A stretch of 31,127 bases of DNA. Origin: VXLM01 sp034421575. Lineage in GTDB: Bacteria > Chloroflexota > Dehalococcoidia > Lucifugimonadales > VXLM01. Shown here in pieces: positions 1 through 8,404 of the stretch. The DNA is taken from assembly GCA_034421575.1 (NCBI GenBank), contig DAOUKG010000031.1, positions 1 through 31,127 of the forward strand, written 5' to 3'. Made by a program: the position numbers and the translations under genes. The number at the start of each line of letters is the position of its first letter. Positions within the stretch are counted from its first letter, which is position 1. The notes beneath the pieces were generated by a model that saw only the letters and a list, made by a program, of their open reading frames with translations, searched no databases and was not told the DNA's origin.

Positions 1-175
1 CCCCCGGCCAACCCGTCGTTGAGGCAACCCTTGTGGTTGCCCTTCCCCGCTGCTCAATGGAGAAACACGAAATCGCCGTTCCCTCCACGCTCTTCCCCAA
101 TTTGACAAACAAGAACACATGTCCCACACTATCCATAAGCGGCTGCTAGCCGCCCACTCTTACGACAACGAGGAA

Positions 176-205
176 ATGGCGCAAAATGGCGCGATATGGC
201 GCAAA
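176..205. repeat. Three tandem 10-bp ATGGCGCRAW units
   Basis: Three contiguous 10-mers begin at 176, 186 and 196: ATGGCGCAAA, ATGGCGCGAT, ATGGCGCAAA. The period matches one helical turn, so a protein-binding array is possible, but simple replication slippage would also give this. No gene is regulated from here in an obvious way. Confidence 0.75.
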
Positions 206-293
206 TACAACAAAAGAAAACCATGCCGCTTCTCCAACTTGCCCTGTGCCAAGTGCCCCGGGCGAAGCCACGAACTTTACGATAACGAGCAAA

Positions 294-320
294 ATGCAAC
301 AGAATGCAACACCATGCAAC
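294..320. repeat. Three ATGCAAC repeats at 10-bp spacing
   Basis: ATGCAAC occurs at 294, 304 and 314, exactly 10 bp apart, with differing 3-bp spacers, followed by an A/T-rich run. The conserved core with variable spacers looks more like an iterated binding site than simple slippage. Function is unknown. Confidence 0.75.
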
Positions 321-538
321 AAATTTTCAAAAAATCCTGGGCTGGACATGCCCTCACCTCTCCCAGCATCCCACGCATCCTGTCATTACCCAGAAAATAC
401 CCCCGGCCAACCCGTAGTAGGGGCAATCCTTGTGGTTGCCCTTCTTCTGTATCAACACATTTTCATGATTGGTGGTGTCGGTGGCAGCCGACATGAGCGA
501 TTGGCATAAATTACGTGGCGAACTTGCGAAACGGGACA

Positions 539-1213
539 CTACCCGCGCTCGATGCCCCTCGACGGGCAGCGCTCGGCGAGGACGCAGGAATCGCAGCGGG
601 GCCGGATGGCCTTGCATACCTGGCGACCGTGGTTGATGAGGTAGAGGTGGAAGGCGAAAACGTCTTCGGGGGCGACCATCGGCTCGAGGATGTCGTGGGC
701 CTGGTCGGCTGTGACCTTGGGGCCGATGAGGCCGAGCCGTCGAGCGACGCGGTAGATGTGCGTGTCTACCGGCATGGCCGGCAGTCCTAGCGAGAAGCAG
801 AGGATGATGGCCGCCGTCTTGGGCCCTATGCCGTTGAAGCGCTTGAGCCAGTCCTTCGCCTCATCCAGGGGCATCTCCGCAAGGAACGAGAGGTCGAACG
901 AGCCGACCTCGTCGAAAACCTCGTTCAGCACCTGCTTGATCCGGGGCGCTTTGACGCGAAACAGTCCGGCGCGCCTGATCGCACTCTCGATGTCGGCAAC
1001 GTCCGCCGCCGCGATGGCTTCCAGGGTGCCGAACGTGGCCATGAGGTTCTTGAAGGCGCGTTCGGAGTTGATGTCTGACGTGTGCTGCGAGAGGATGGTG
1101 TAGACGAGCTCGGAGGCGGGATCGTAGCGCGGCTCCCAGTGGAACGGGCCGTACTCGGGGCTGAGGGCGTCCATGACCTCGACGGCGGACATGCGCTTGA
1201 CTCTAGGCGTCAC
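539..1213 (-). CDS. nth: Endonuclease III (DNA glycosylase/AP lyase)
   Basis: This 224-residue base-excision-repair enzyme removes oxidised pyrimidines and cuts at the resulting abasic site. The helix-hairpin-helix (LKRFNGIGPKTAA) carries the catalytic lysine, and PVDTHIYRVARR carries the catalytic aspartate of the HhH-GPD fold. Near the C-terminus four cysteines in the pattern C-x6-C-x2-C-x5-C form the usual 4Fe-4S site. Length is normal for the family. The GTG start at 1213 is preceded by TGAGGT at good spacing; an ATG at 1192 is the alternative but has no visible ribosome site. It stands alone, divergent from the HEAT-repeat gene. Confidence 0.93.
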   Translation of the reverse strand: MTPRVKRMSAVEVMDALSPEYGPFHWEPRYDPASELVYTILSQHTSDINSERAFKNLMATFGTLEAIAAADVADIESAIRRAGLFRVKAPRIKQVLNEVFDEVGSFDLSFLAEMPLDEAKDWLKRFNGIGPKTAAIILCFSLGLPAMPVDTHIYRVARRLGLIGPKVTADQAHDILEPMVAPEDVFAFHLYLINHGRQVCKAIRPRCDSCVLAERCPSRGIERG

Positions 1214-1293
1214 GGGCAGACCTCATAGGGGGGAGTTGGCGATGACGGCGGAAACCGCCCTCGCAAAGCGCAGTATCGCACTTGCACTCGACC

Positions 1294-1323
1294 TTGACAA
1301 ACGATGCGGGACTGGACTATTTT
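1294..1323 (+). promoter_or_regulatory. Sigma-70-like promoter of HEAT-repeat gene
   Basis: TTGACA at 1294-1299 and TATTTT at 1318-1323 are separated by 18 bp. The predicted start of transcription near 1330 leaves a leader of about 60 nt before the GTG start at 1394. Confidence 0.55.
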
Positions 1324-1393
1324 CCGTGCCTGCTAACGTGCTTCACATTTGCCCCGTTGTATTAGGAACCACCCCCGCCGGAATCACATCGCC

Positions 1394-2317
1394 GTGACTC
1401 TCCCCGACCTCCTAACCGACCTGACCGACGCGGAAAAGCCCGTGACGTATTCGGGCCTCCTGCAACTTTCCGACCTGCCCACGGAGGGTCTGGCAGAGCT
1501 CAAGGCCGTATGGCCCGAGCTATCGACGGACCGCAGGCGGGAGATCGTTCGCAAGCTCGTCGAGTTGGCGGACGACAACGTGGAGTTCGACTTCAGCTCG
1601 ATATTCAAGTCGTGCCTGTCGGACGGCGATAGCGCAATACGGGAGAAGGCTGCGCGGGGTCTGTGGGAGACGGAGGACCGCGCGATGATCCGTCCACTTG
1701 TCAAGCTGCTGGAAGATGACCCGTACCCCGAGGTCCGGGCGGCGGCCGCCATGACGCTCAAGAACTTTTCGATAATGGCGCAGAACGGCAAGCTGCTCGC
1801 CAAAGATTGTGACCGGGTACGGCAGGCGCTCCTGGCGGCGGTCAACAGCCCAACGGAGGATGATGACGTTCGACGGCGGGCGTTGGAGGCGGTGGCGAGC
1901 TTCAACACTGCGGAGACGAACAGCGCGGTCTGGGACGCGTATGAATCGGACGATCCGACGCTGGTGCAGAGCGCGATCTACGGGATGGGGCAGAGCTCGA
2001 ACGCCGACTGGCTGCCGACGGTCGTCGACGAGACGTCAAATCCCCAGGCGGCAATCCGGTATGAGGCGGCTACGGCGTGCGGACTTCTCGGCGAAGAAGG
2101 GGTCGTTCCGCGCCTCGTGCGACTTCTCAGCGACGACGATTCGGAGGTGCGGCTGGCATCGATCAAGGCGCTCGGCATGATAGGCGGGGGGATGGCGAAG
2201 AACGTCCTGCAGCAGCATCTCAACGATGCGGACGAGGGGATCGAAGAGGCAGCGCGTGAAGCGTTGATTGGTCTCGAATTCGACGACGATCCGCTCAGCT
2301 ACCAGTTCGGGGCGTAG
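1394..2317 (+). CDS. HEAT-repeat protein
   Basis: About 307 residues from a GTG start at 1394. An upstream in-frame TTG at 1349 would add an arginine-rich stretch unlike the rest, so I prefer 1394, although no strong ribosome site precedes it. The chain is a run of helical pairs with the HEAT/PBS-lyase pattern (for example IREKAARGLWETED, PYPEVRAAAAMTLKNF, SEVRLASIKALGMIGG), giving an acidic superhelical scaffold. There is no signal peptide or membrane segment, so it should be cytosolic. Such proteins usually bind other proteins. The specific partner cannot be told from the sequence. Neighbours (nth, then the PLP-enzyme operon, which has its own promoter) give no firm clue. Confidence 0.8.
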   Translation: MTLPDLLTDLTDAEKPVTYSGLLQLSDLPTEGLAELKAVWPELSTDRRREIVRKLVELADDNVEFDFSSIFKSCLSDGDSAIREKAARGLWETEDRAMIRPLVKLLEDDPYPEVRAAAAMTLKNFSIMAQNGKLLAKDCDRVRQALLAAVNSPTEDDDVRRRALEAVASFNTAETNSAVWDAYESDDPTLVQSAIYGMGQSSNADWLPTVVDETSNPQAAIRYEAATACGLLGEEGVVPRLVRLLSDDDSEVRLASIKALGMIGGGMAKNVLQQHLNDADEGIEEAAREALIGLEFDDDPLSYQFGA

Positions 2318-2331
2318 GCCGTTCGCTGCGG

Positions 2332-2340
2332 TGATATAAT
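2332..2340 (+). promoter_or_regulatory. Extended -10 promoter of the dehydratase operon
   Basis: TGATATAAT at 2332-2340 is a perfect extended -10 element (TGn-TATAAT) with no clear -35 partner, about 37 nt upstream of the GTG start at 2377. Confidence 0.6.
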
Positions 2341-2376
2341 TCCGCCGACTGCGAAACCTCAGCTACCGGACCGCTC

Positions 2377-3357
2377 GTGCCCGATTCCCTGACCGATACG
2401 ACCACAACCGAATTCGCAGCGAGCCTCATCGAGGCCGAGCCGTGGACGCCGACGCCGCTGCTTCAGGCCCATGCAATTGGCCGTCGCATCGACGCCGAAG
2501 TGTGGCTCAAGCGTGAGGACTGCACCCCGATAGGCTCGTTCAAGCTGCGTGGGGCAATCACGACCGCGGGCGCGCTGGCCGATGGCGTGCCGGATGCGGG
2601 CGTCTTCGTCGCGTCCGCGGGGAACTACGGTCTGGCAATCGTCTACGCCTGCGCGCGGTACGGCATCCCCGTTACCGTCGTTGCTCCCGAAGGAGCGACG
2701 CCCTCCAAGCTGGAGAGAATCCGTCTCCTGAGCGGGACGGTCGAGATACACGGCAACGATTTCGACGTGGCAAAGGGGTATGCGAAGAAGAAGGCCCATG
2801 AGGCAGGAGGCGTCTTCTGGGAGGACGGCGTCATCGAGCAGATGGCGACCGGCGCGGGCACCATTTCGTCGGAGCTATTGCAGGATCCGGAGCCGTGGGA
2901 CATGGTCGTCGTGCCGCTCGGAAACGGATCGCTCATCAAGGGCATCGCACAGGAGATGAAGCGATGTAGTCCGAGTACAAAGATCATCGGAGTCGTGGCC
3001 GACGGAGCGCCCTCCATGGCGCAGGCGCTTCTGGGACAGTCGTGGGACGAGTCGGCCCCGGTCGACACGCTTGCCGACGGGCTGGCCGTGCGGGTTCCCA
3101 TTCCCAAGATCGTGGAGGAGCTTATCGGTCTGGTCGACGACGTGTGGACGGTATCGGAGTCGGACATTCTCCCCGCCGTGAAGAGCCTTATGGAGCTTGA
3201 GCAGGTGCTTGCTGAGCCGTCGGCAGCCACTCCCATTGCGGCCATGGCCGGTCACCGGGATGAGATTCGGGGGAAGCGGGTCGCCGCCATCGTCAGCGGA
3301 GCGCACCTGGGCATGTCTCTCCTACCTAAACTTGTGACTACGAAGGGGCTTTTATGA
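2377..3357 (+). CDS. PLP-dependent threonine/serine dehydratase-like enzyme
   Basis: 326 residues, fold-type II PLP enzyme of the threonine dehydratase/serine racemase group. The Schiff-base lysine is in IGSFKLRGA. The substrate-binding loop reads SAGNYGLA where typical dehydratases have SAGNHAQG, and the phosphate-binding glycine loop reads PLGNGSLIKG where GGGGL is usual. Both changes suggest a substrate or reaction different from classical L-threonine deamination. There is no ACT regulatory domain, so it is of the catabolic length. The ATGA overlap with the next gene shows tight coupling to a hydroxyacyl-CoA dehydrogenase-like enzyme. GTG start at 2377 follows the extended -10 promoter. 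Exact substrate unknown. Confidence 0.8.
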   Translation: MPDSLTDTTTTEFAASLIEAEPWTPTPLLQAHAIGRRIDAEVWLKREDCTPIGSFKLRGAITTAGALADGVPDAGVFVASAGNYGLAIVYACARYGIPVTVVAPEGATPSKLERIRLLSGTVEIHGNDFDVAKGYAKKKAHEAGGVFWEDGVIEQMATGAGTISSELLQDPEPWDMVVVPLGNGSLIKGIAQEMKRCSPSTKIIGVVADGAPSMAQALLGQSWDESAPVDTLADGLAVRVPIPKIVEELIGLVDDVWTVSESDILPAVKSLMELEQVLAEPSAATPIAAMAGHRDEIRGKRVAAIVSGAHLGMSLLPKLVTTKGLL

Positions 3358-4286
3358 GCGCGGAGAAGATACAGACCGTGGCGGTCGTTGGAGCGGGGCT
3401 GATGGGACACAGCATCGCGCAGGAGTTCGCCGTCTCAGGGCGCAACGTGTTCCTGAACGACGTGAGCGAGGAGCGCCTGATCGACGCGCGGGAGCGCATC
3501 CGGCAGAACCTCGAAATGCTGGGACGGTCGGATGAGTGGGAGGACGTCGCATCCCGGATCACATGTACCGGCGATCTGCGAACGGCGGTCGAGGACGCGG
3601 ACCTCGTCGTCGAGGCGATTATTGAGAACCTGGAAGTGAAACTGGCGCTGATCAGGGAGTTGGAGAGCATCTGCAGGGTGGACACCATCCTCGCCAGCAA
3701 CACGTCGACATACTTGCCCTCCCAGATTGCCGAGGCCACGAAGAACCCGGAGCGAGTGGTCGTGATGCACTACTTCAACCCGCCTCACGTCGTGCCGCTG
3801 GTCGAGGTGGTAGGAGGGCGCGACACCTCGCCTGAAACGGTCGAAACGGTGCGCGATCTCGTCGTTTCCCAGGGCAAGAAGCCGGTCATGCTGGAGAAGG
3901 AGGCGCTGGGATTCATCGCCAACCGGCTGCAGGCCGCCCTCCTGCGGGAGTGCTTCGCGCTCGTGGAGGACGGCGTAGCGCGACCGGAGGACATCGACAC
4001 GGTGGTCAGGAGCGGACTTGGTCGCAGGCTTGGCGTGGCGGGGCCGTTCGAGGTGTTCGACGCAGCGGGCGCGGACGTGTGGCACGCGATCTGCGAGCAG
4101 CTCATGCCCGATATCGAGTCGTCCACAGAAATCCCGCCCGCGATTGCGCGAATGGTCGAGCGCGGAGACTTCGGCCTGAAGACGGGGCGCGGCGTGTACG
4201 AGTGGACCCCGGAGTCGTCAGCCGAACTGCGACGCAGGATCGCTCACGCCGTCGAAGAGATTGGGCGTTGGAACGATGGCGAGTAG
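3354..4286 (+). CDS. 3-hydroxyacyl-CoA dehydrogenase family oxidoreductase
   Basis: 310 residues, NAD-dependent. The N-terminal Rossmann domain has GAGLMGHSIA. The catalytic histidine lies in MHYFNPPHVVPLVEVV, and the C-terminal helical domain ends with the family motif GDFGLKTGRGVYEW. The HYFNPP variant is seen in branches acting on substrates such as carnitine or L-gulonate as well as in true acyl-CoA dehydrogenases, so the substrate is open. There is no fused enoyl-CoA hydratase. It overlaps the upstream dehydratase-like gene by 4 nt and the downstream AcoX-like gene by 11 nt, so the three are almost certainly one transcript. Confidence 0.85.
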   Translation: MSAEKIQTVAVVGAGLMGHSIAQEFAVSGRNVFLNDVSEERLIDARERIRQNLEMLGRSDEWEDVASRITCTGDLRTAVEDADLVVEAIIENLEVKLALIRELESICRVDTILASNTSTYLPSQIAEATKNPERVVVMHYFNPPHVVPLVEVVGGRDTSPETVETVRDLVVSQGKKPVMLEKEALGFIANRLQAALLRECFALVEDGVARPEDIDTVVRSGLGRRLGVAGPFEVFDAAGADVWHAICEQLMPDIESSTEIPPAIARMVERGDFGLKTGRGVYEWTPESSAELRRRIAHAVEEIGRWNDGE

Positions 4287-5274
4287 CCGGACTCCTGCCG
4301 TCGGCATCATCGCGAATCCGGCGGCGGGCAAGGACATCCGGCGGCTCGTGGCGCAGGGACGGTTCGTCACCAACCAGGAGAAGGTGAACATCCTCCGCAG
4401 GGTGCTCGCGGGCATCGAGTCGGTGGGCGTCAGTCGCGTCGTCTTCATGCCCGACATGAGCAGTCTTGGACAAGGGAGCCTCTATGGTCGCACTCATGGC
4501 ATGTCGGTGGAGTTCGCAGACATCCTCGTGACGAATAAGGAGATCGACTCGACCCGCTCGGCCGAGGCGATGCGAGACCGGGGCGTGGGCTGCATTATCA
4601 CCCTGGGCGGCGATGGGACGAACCGCGCCGTAGCGAAGGGCGCGGGGGACGTTCCGATCATCCCGATATCCACGGGCACCAACAACGTCTTCCCGCAAGT
4701 GATGGAGGGCACCGTTGCGGGTATTGCAGCCGGGGTCGTGGCGTCGGGCGCGGTGGATGTCGATGCCGTCACGCGACGCTCGACAGCGCTGGAGGTGTCC
4801 ATCGATGGGGAGGTGCGGGACCTTGCGCTGGTTGATGTGGCCGTCAGCACGCACCAGTTCATCGGAGCGCGGGCGCTGTGGGACATCGACACGATATCGG
4901 AGCTGTTTCTGGCGCGGACGGATGCCGACGCCATCGGATTGTCCGCCATCGGGGCGCGTCTCAAGCCGTCGGACGGCGACGAACGGTCGGCAGTTCACGT
5001 GACCATCGGTGACGGCGGCGAGACGGTTGACGCGCCAATCGCTCCGGGTATGGTGACGACCGTGCCGGTGTCCTCGTGGGGCGTGATGAACGTTGGAGAA
5101 CCTGTCGATGTTGGGCTGCGGCCATGCACCATCGCCCTCGACGGGGAGCGGGCGTTGAGGGTAGGAGCCGCAGAGTCCGCTCATGTCACGCTGAGGAACA
5201 ACGGCCCGCTCGTCGTGGACGTGGAGGCGGCGATTCGGGAGGCGACCAGGCTGGGGGTCTTTGGGGGTAACTGA
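4276..5274 (+). CDS. AcoX / NAD-kinase-like protein
   Basis: About 332 residues from ATG 4276 (a TTG at 4261 is also in frame). The NAD/diacylglycerol-kinase fold is shown by TLGGDGTNRAVAKG in the N-terminal half and PISTGTNNVFPQ shortly after. An opening IIANPAAGKDIRR motif matches the AcoX branch, first noted in acetoin-catabolism clusters, rather than the housekeeping NAD kinase. It overlaps the preceding dehydrogenase by 11 nt. It could phosphorylate NAD or a small metabolite for the pathway encoded by its two partners; the activity of AcoX proteins is poorly established. Confidence 0.75.
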   Translation: MASSRTPAVGIIANPAAGKDIRRLVAQGRFVTNQEKVNILRRVLAGIESVGVSRVVFMPDMSSLGQGSLYGRTHGMSVEFADILVTNKEIDSTRSAEAMRDRGVGCIITLGGDGTNRAVAKGAGDVPIIPISTGTNNVFPQVMEGTVAGIAAGVVASGAVDVDAVTRRSTALEVSIDGEVRDLALVDVAVSTHQFIGARALWDIDTISELFLARTDADAIGLSAIGARLKPSDGDERSAVHVTIGDGGETVDAPIAPGMVTTVPVSSWGVMNVGEPVDVGLRPCTIALDGERALRVGAAESAHVTLRNNGPLVVDVEAAIREATRLGVFGGN

Positions 5275-5278
5275 GGCT

Positions 5279-5377
5279 CACCGCAGAGGACGCGGAGATC
5301 GCAGAGCGGGGGACTTGTGGATTCCCGCTTTCGGAGACCTTTGCAAAACACACCCAGCAGTCTGTCATTCCGAGCGC
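5279..5377. repeat. Intergenic repeat A, left copy
   Basis: About 99 bp that recurs in inverted orientation at 11821-11920 with few differences: the core from GGGGGACTTGTGGATTCC through CTTTGCAAAAC to CAGTCTGTCATTCCGAGCGC is shared. The rest of 5378-5755 has no gene, only further repeats: a hairpin unit at about 5490-5520 (CCGGCCTTCGCCGG-type), an inverted copy of the 380-442 repeat at 5547-5610, and repeat D at 5671-5732. Confidence 0.8.
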
Positions 5378-5670
5378 AGCGAGTGTCCCGCCGTCCTCAT
5401 TCGTGCCGTTCCAGCTACGAGACTCCGCTTGGAAAGCGAGGATTTTATACCAATTGAGTGTGACGAGACCGTATTCTCGCTGACCGGACTTTCTGGATTC
5501 CGGCCTTCGCCGGTATGACGGGTGGTGGTGGCGCGGTATCGGGGACGGGCAACCACAAGGGTTGCCCCTACGGGAGGTTGGCCGGGGGTTATTTTCAGAG
5601 GAATGACAGGTGTCGGGGGTTGGAAGGTGTTTCCAGAGTGTTTTTGGGACATCTAAAGGTGTGTATATCA

Positions 5671-5732
5671 CCCGTTCACCCTGAGCCTGTCGAAGGGCGG
5701 TTCATGGTTCGACAGGCTCACCACGAACGGGT
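5671..5732. repeat. Palindromic intergenic repeat D, left copy
   Basis: A 62-bp imperfect palindrome whose arms contain GAGCCTGTCGAA and TTCGACAGGCTC around a CGGTTCATGG centre, so the transcript would form a long hairpin. The inverted copy is at 11738-11797, and diverged pieces occur at 21160-21240 and 24430-24485. Possible transcript end for arsC, whose stop is at 5756, though there is no T tract. Confidence 0.8.
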
Positions 5733-5755
5733 TTCATGGACTTCGGAACGCCCCC

Positions 5756-6157
5756 TTAGGCCAGCAGATCGCGGACTTTTGTCTCAATCCGGTCGCGGAT
5801 GCGGCGGACGTGGTCGATTCCCTGGCCGGCGGGGTCTTCGAGGCCCCAGTCCTCCGATGGGACGAAGACGGCGGGGCAGCTTTCGTCTATGGAGCAGCCC
5901 ATCGTGAATACGGAGTCGGCGCGATCTACCATGTCCTGCGATATGACCTTGGGATAGTGGCCGGTGAGGTCGATGCCGATCTCGGCCATGGCCTTGATGA
6001 CGACGGGGTTGACGCCCTGCGACGGTTCAGTTCCCGCCGACTCGGCCTCGACGGCGCCGTTCGACAGGCGGCGGGTGAAGGCCTCGGCCATCTGGCTCCG
6101 CCCGGAGTTGTGGACGCAGACGAACAGGTATCTTTTGCCCCGGTCGTCACGATCCAT
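5756..6157 (-). CDS. arsC: Arsenate reductase, thioredoxin-coupled type
   Basis: 133 residues of the low-molecular-weight phosphatase-like arsenate reductase family, which reduces arsenate to arsenite. The P-loop CVHNSGRSQMAEA gives C14-x5-R20, and two further cysteines, C88 and C94 in MGCSIDESCP, complete the three-cysteine relay that ends in a disulfide regenerated by thioredoxin. The general acid is in DWGLEDPAG. It overlaps the upstream aquaporin by 11 nt and is the last gene of the long pst-phoU transcript unit. No arsR or arsenite pump gene is visible nearby, so export would rely on the aquaporin or on genes elsewhere. Confidence 0.92.
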   Translation of the reverse strand: MDRDDRGKRYLFVCVHNSGRSQMAEAFTRRLSNGAVEAESAGTEPSQGVNPVVIKAMAEIGIDLTGHYPKVISQDMVDRADSVFTMGCSIDESCPAVFVPSEDWGLEDPAGQGIDHVRRIRDRIETKVRDLLA

Positions 6158-6827
6158 TGCCGACGTCTTCCTTTGTGTCGTTCAGCCACGTATAGAGCAA
6201 GGCAGCCAACCCTGCTCCGATGGGAGGGCCGACCCAGTAGACCCACAGGTCCTGCCAGTTGGCCGCCAGAAGAGCGGGGCCGGTCGTCCGAGCGGGGTTC
6301 ATGGAGCCGCCGGTGAGCGGGCCACCGACGAGGATGTCGAATGTGACGGTCGCGCCGATGGCGATTCCGGCGGCCCGGCCAACCGCACGTTTGTCGGTGG
6401 CGACGGCCATGATGACGAACATGAGGAAGAAGGTGAGGACGATCTCTACGCCCACTGCCTTTACCGGGTCGATGGTGATGGCGTGTCCGCCCATGATGCC
6501 GACCTTGCCCAACAGGAGTCGCAGCAGCGCGGCGGCAGCTATTGCTCCGATCATCTGGGCAACCCAATAGGCCCCGGCGTCACGGAGCGAGATGCGGCGT
6601 ACGAGCGCGAATCCTAGGGTGACGGCTGGGTTGATGTGAGCTCCTGATATATGTCCGGTCGCGTAGACCATGGCGGCGACGACGAGGCCGGAGGCGAGGG
6701 CATTGCCGATGATCCCGATGCCTCCACCGGAGATCTCGTCCACTATCGCCGCGCCCGCCGCGATGAAGACGAGACCGAATGTGCCGATGCACTCCGCGAC
6801 CCCGCGACGAGTCAGCGAGCCGTCCAT
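6147..6827 (-). CDS. MIP-family aquaporin, possible arsenite channel
   Basis: 226 residues from ATG 6827; the longer in-frame ORF upstream runs back through phoU and is a shadow. There are six membrane helices with both half-helix motifs, HINPAVTL (N66) and SMNPARTTGP (N177). Aligning by eye to E. coli AqpZ, the four selectivity-filter positions (AqpZ F43, H174, T183, R189) become S46, I, G and R180. This small, wide set without the water-channel histidine resembles the nodulin-26-like/AqpN channels that pass arsenite, boric acid and silicic acid. The 11-nt overlap with arsC supports a role in arsenite efflux. It starts 5 nt after phoU. A glycerol or water role cannot be excluded. Confidence 0.88.
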   Translation of the reverse strand: MDGSLTRRGVAECIGTFGLVFIAAGAAIVDEISGGGIGIIGNALASGLVVAAMVYATGHISGAHINPAVTLGFALVRRISLRDAGAYWVAQMIGAIAAAALLRLLLGKVGIMGGHAITIDPVKAVGVEIVLTFFLMFVIMAVATDKRAVGRAAGIAIGATVTFDILVGGPLTGGSMNPARTTGPALLAANWQDLWVYWVGPPIGAGLAALLYTWLNDTKEDVGNGS

Positions 6828-6832
6828 GGACG

Positions 6833-7507
6833 CTACAGCCCCGCCGATGCGAGGTTCTTGGTCTCCACGTGCTGGCCGGTCACGAGGTAGATGACGCGCT
6901 TGGCGATGTTGGTCGCTCGGTCGGCGATTCGTTCGAGGTCGTGGGCTACCCAAAGAAGGTACGTGGCGCGCGTGATCGTTCGAGGGTCTTCGAGCATGAA
7001 GGTGAGCAGCTCGCGATAGATCTGGTCGTAGAGGGCGTCCACCTCATCGTCATCGGCCCTCACGCCCTGCGCGGCAACGATGTCTCTGTCGACAAGGGAA
7101 TCGAGGCTCCTTCGCAGCATCTGCGAGGCCTTGTCGGCCATGCGCGGGATGTCGATCAGCGGCTTGATGGGAGGTTCGTTACCCATCGCAAGGCTGATCT
7201 TTGCGATTCCGCTGGCGTAGTCGCCCATGCGCTCAAGCTCGCCTACTATCTGCAGGATGGCGATTATCGTGCGCAGGTCGGTGGCCATGGGCTGCTGCTT
7301 GGCGATGAGATTGACGCAGCGCTCCTCGATGTCGTAACGCCTGGCGTCGACTATCGCGTCGTCCTGGACAACCTGGCGGCAGAGGTCCAAATCACGCCGC
7401 TTGAGGCCGTCGACCGCATTGGCAATGGCCTTCTCGACCATGCTTCCTACGGCCAGCAATTCTTCCTGGAGAAACCGAAGATCGCGTCCGAACTCGTTTC
7501 GTGGCAT
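6833..7507 (-). CDS. phoU: Phosphate transport regulator PhoU
   Basis: 224 residues, all-helical, made of two PhoU three-helix bundles (about 15-105 and 120-205). Metal-binding-type motifs are seen in ELERMGDYASGIAKI and the second-half DLERIADRATNIAKR. PhoU normally links PstB to the PhoR kinase and signals phosphate sufficiency. It follows pstB by 14 nt and precedes the aquaporin by 5 nt. No phoR/phoB pair sits in the window, so the sensor it talks to must be elsewhere, unless the kinase-regulator fusion at 21324-23672 serves. Confidence 0.95.
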   Translation of the reverse strand: MPRNEFGRDLRFLQEELLAVGSMVEKAIANAVDGLKRRDLDLCRQVVQDDAIVDARRYDIEERCVNLIAKQQPMATDLRTIIAILQIVGELERMGDYASGIAKISLAMGNEPPIKPLIDIPRMADKASQMLRRSLDSLVDRDIVAAQGVRADDDEVDALYDQIYRELLTFMLEDPRTITRATYLLWVAHDLERIADRATNIAKRVIYLVTGQHVETKNLASAGL

Positions 7508-7521
7508 TGGGTGTGACTTCC

Positions 7522-8376
7522 TTAGCTGAACCGGCCCGTTATGTACGCCTCTGTCCTCTCGTCGTCGGGGTTCGTGAAGATGTTTGTGGTCTTGCCGAAC
7601 TCGACCATGTATCCGGCGCGGTCTTGAGGGTCAACCATGAAGAAGGCCGTTTCGTCGGAGACGCGGGCGGCCTGCTGCATGTTGTGGGTGACGATGATGA
7701 TGGACACGTCGTTGACGAGCTCCTTGATGAGGTCCTCGATGGCCTGGGTGGAGATCGGGTCGAGGGCCGACGCCGGCTCATCCATGAGGAGCACCTCCGG
7801 CTCGGGCGCGAGGGCGCGCGCGATGCAGAGTCGCTGCTGCTGCCCGCCGGACAGCTCCAGCGCATTCTCCTTCAACCGGTCCTTGACCTCGTCCCAAAGG
7901 GCGGCGCGGCGAAGGGAACGCTCGACCGCGTCAGGATAGCTGCCGGTGTAGCCGTTCACTCGAAGGCCGAAGGCAACGTTCTCGTAGATGGACTTCGGGA
8001 AGGGATTCGGCTTCTGGAAGACCATGCCGATGCGGGAGCGCATCTCGGTCGGGTCGATGTCGTCGCCATACAGGTCCTCGTCACGGAACAGTATCCTGCC
8101 GCCGACGCGCGCGCCGCGAATCAGATCGTTCATGCGGTTGAAGCAGCGGAGCACGGTGCTCTTGCCGCAGCCGGACGGCCCGATGAACGCCGTGACCTTG
8201 TTCGACCGGATAGGCATGTCCACGTCCTTCACGGCTCGGAAGGAACCGTAGTGGACCTCAAGCGACTGCACGTCGAGGACGACGTCAGTCTGGGTCTCGT
8301 CAGCGGTTGCCGGCTGCTTGACTGTCAATTGAGAAGGGACGATGGTTTCAGGGCGTTTCGTAGTCTGACCTTGCAT
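7522..8376 (-). CDS. pstB: Phosphate ABC transporter ATPase
   Basis: 284 residues. Walker A is GPSGCGKST, the ABC signature LSGGQQQRLCIARAL, Walker B VLLMDEPASALDP and the switch histidine lies in IIVTHNMQQAAR. The PstB hallmarks LRCFNRMNDL and FQKPNPFPKSIYENV are present. It has an N-terminal extension of about 30 residues before the ABC domain. It energises phosphate uptake through PstC/PstA on the inner side of the membrane and lies 28 nt after pstA. Confidence 0.97.
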   Translation of the reverse strand: MQGQTTKRPETIVPSQLTVKQPATADETQTDVVLDVQSLEVHYGSFRAVKDVDMPIRSNKVTAFIGPSGCGKSTVLRCFNRMNDLIRGARVGGRILFRDEDLYGDDIDPTEMRSRIGMVFQKPNPFPKSIYENVAFGLRVNGYTGSYPDAVERSLRRAALWDEVKDRLKENALELSGGQQQRLCIARALAPEPEVLLMDEPASALDPISTQAIEDLIKELVNDVSIIIVTHNMQQAARVSDETAFFMVDPQDRAGYMVEFGKTTNIFTNPDDERTEAYITGRFS

Positions 8377-8404
8377 GATTCCTCACCGAAGGCGGAAGAG
8401 ACTG

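Larger units (their letters stand above)
1..538. other. Non-coding region with repeats
   Basis: No convincing gene is seen. ORFs on both strands are short, lack ribosome sites and resemble no family I know. It holds two copies of an intergenic repeat (1-43 and about 380-442, both starting CCCCCGGCCAACCCG) whose inverted third copy lies at 5547-5610. Between them is a more A/T-rich stretch with two sets of 10-bp iterated motifs (176-205 and 294-320), listed separately. Confidence 0.6.

Noticed and set aside
119..509. Overlapping ORFs of 60-125 codons on both strands
   Set aside because: No ribosome sites, no recognisable family, and they run through iterated repeats and an intergenic repeat copy.
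4102..5184. 360-codon ORF on the minus strand
   Set aside because: Antisense shadow of the AcoX-like gene; composition is Arg/His-rich with no family match.
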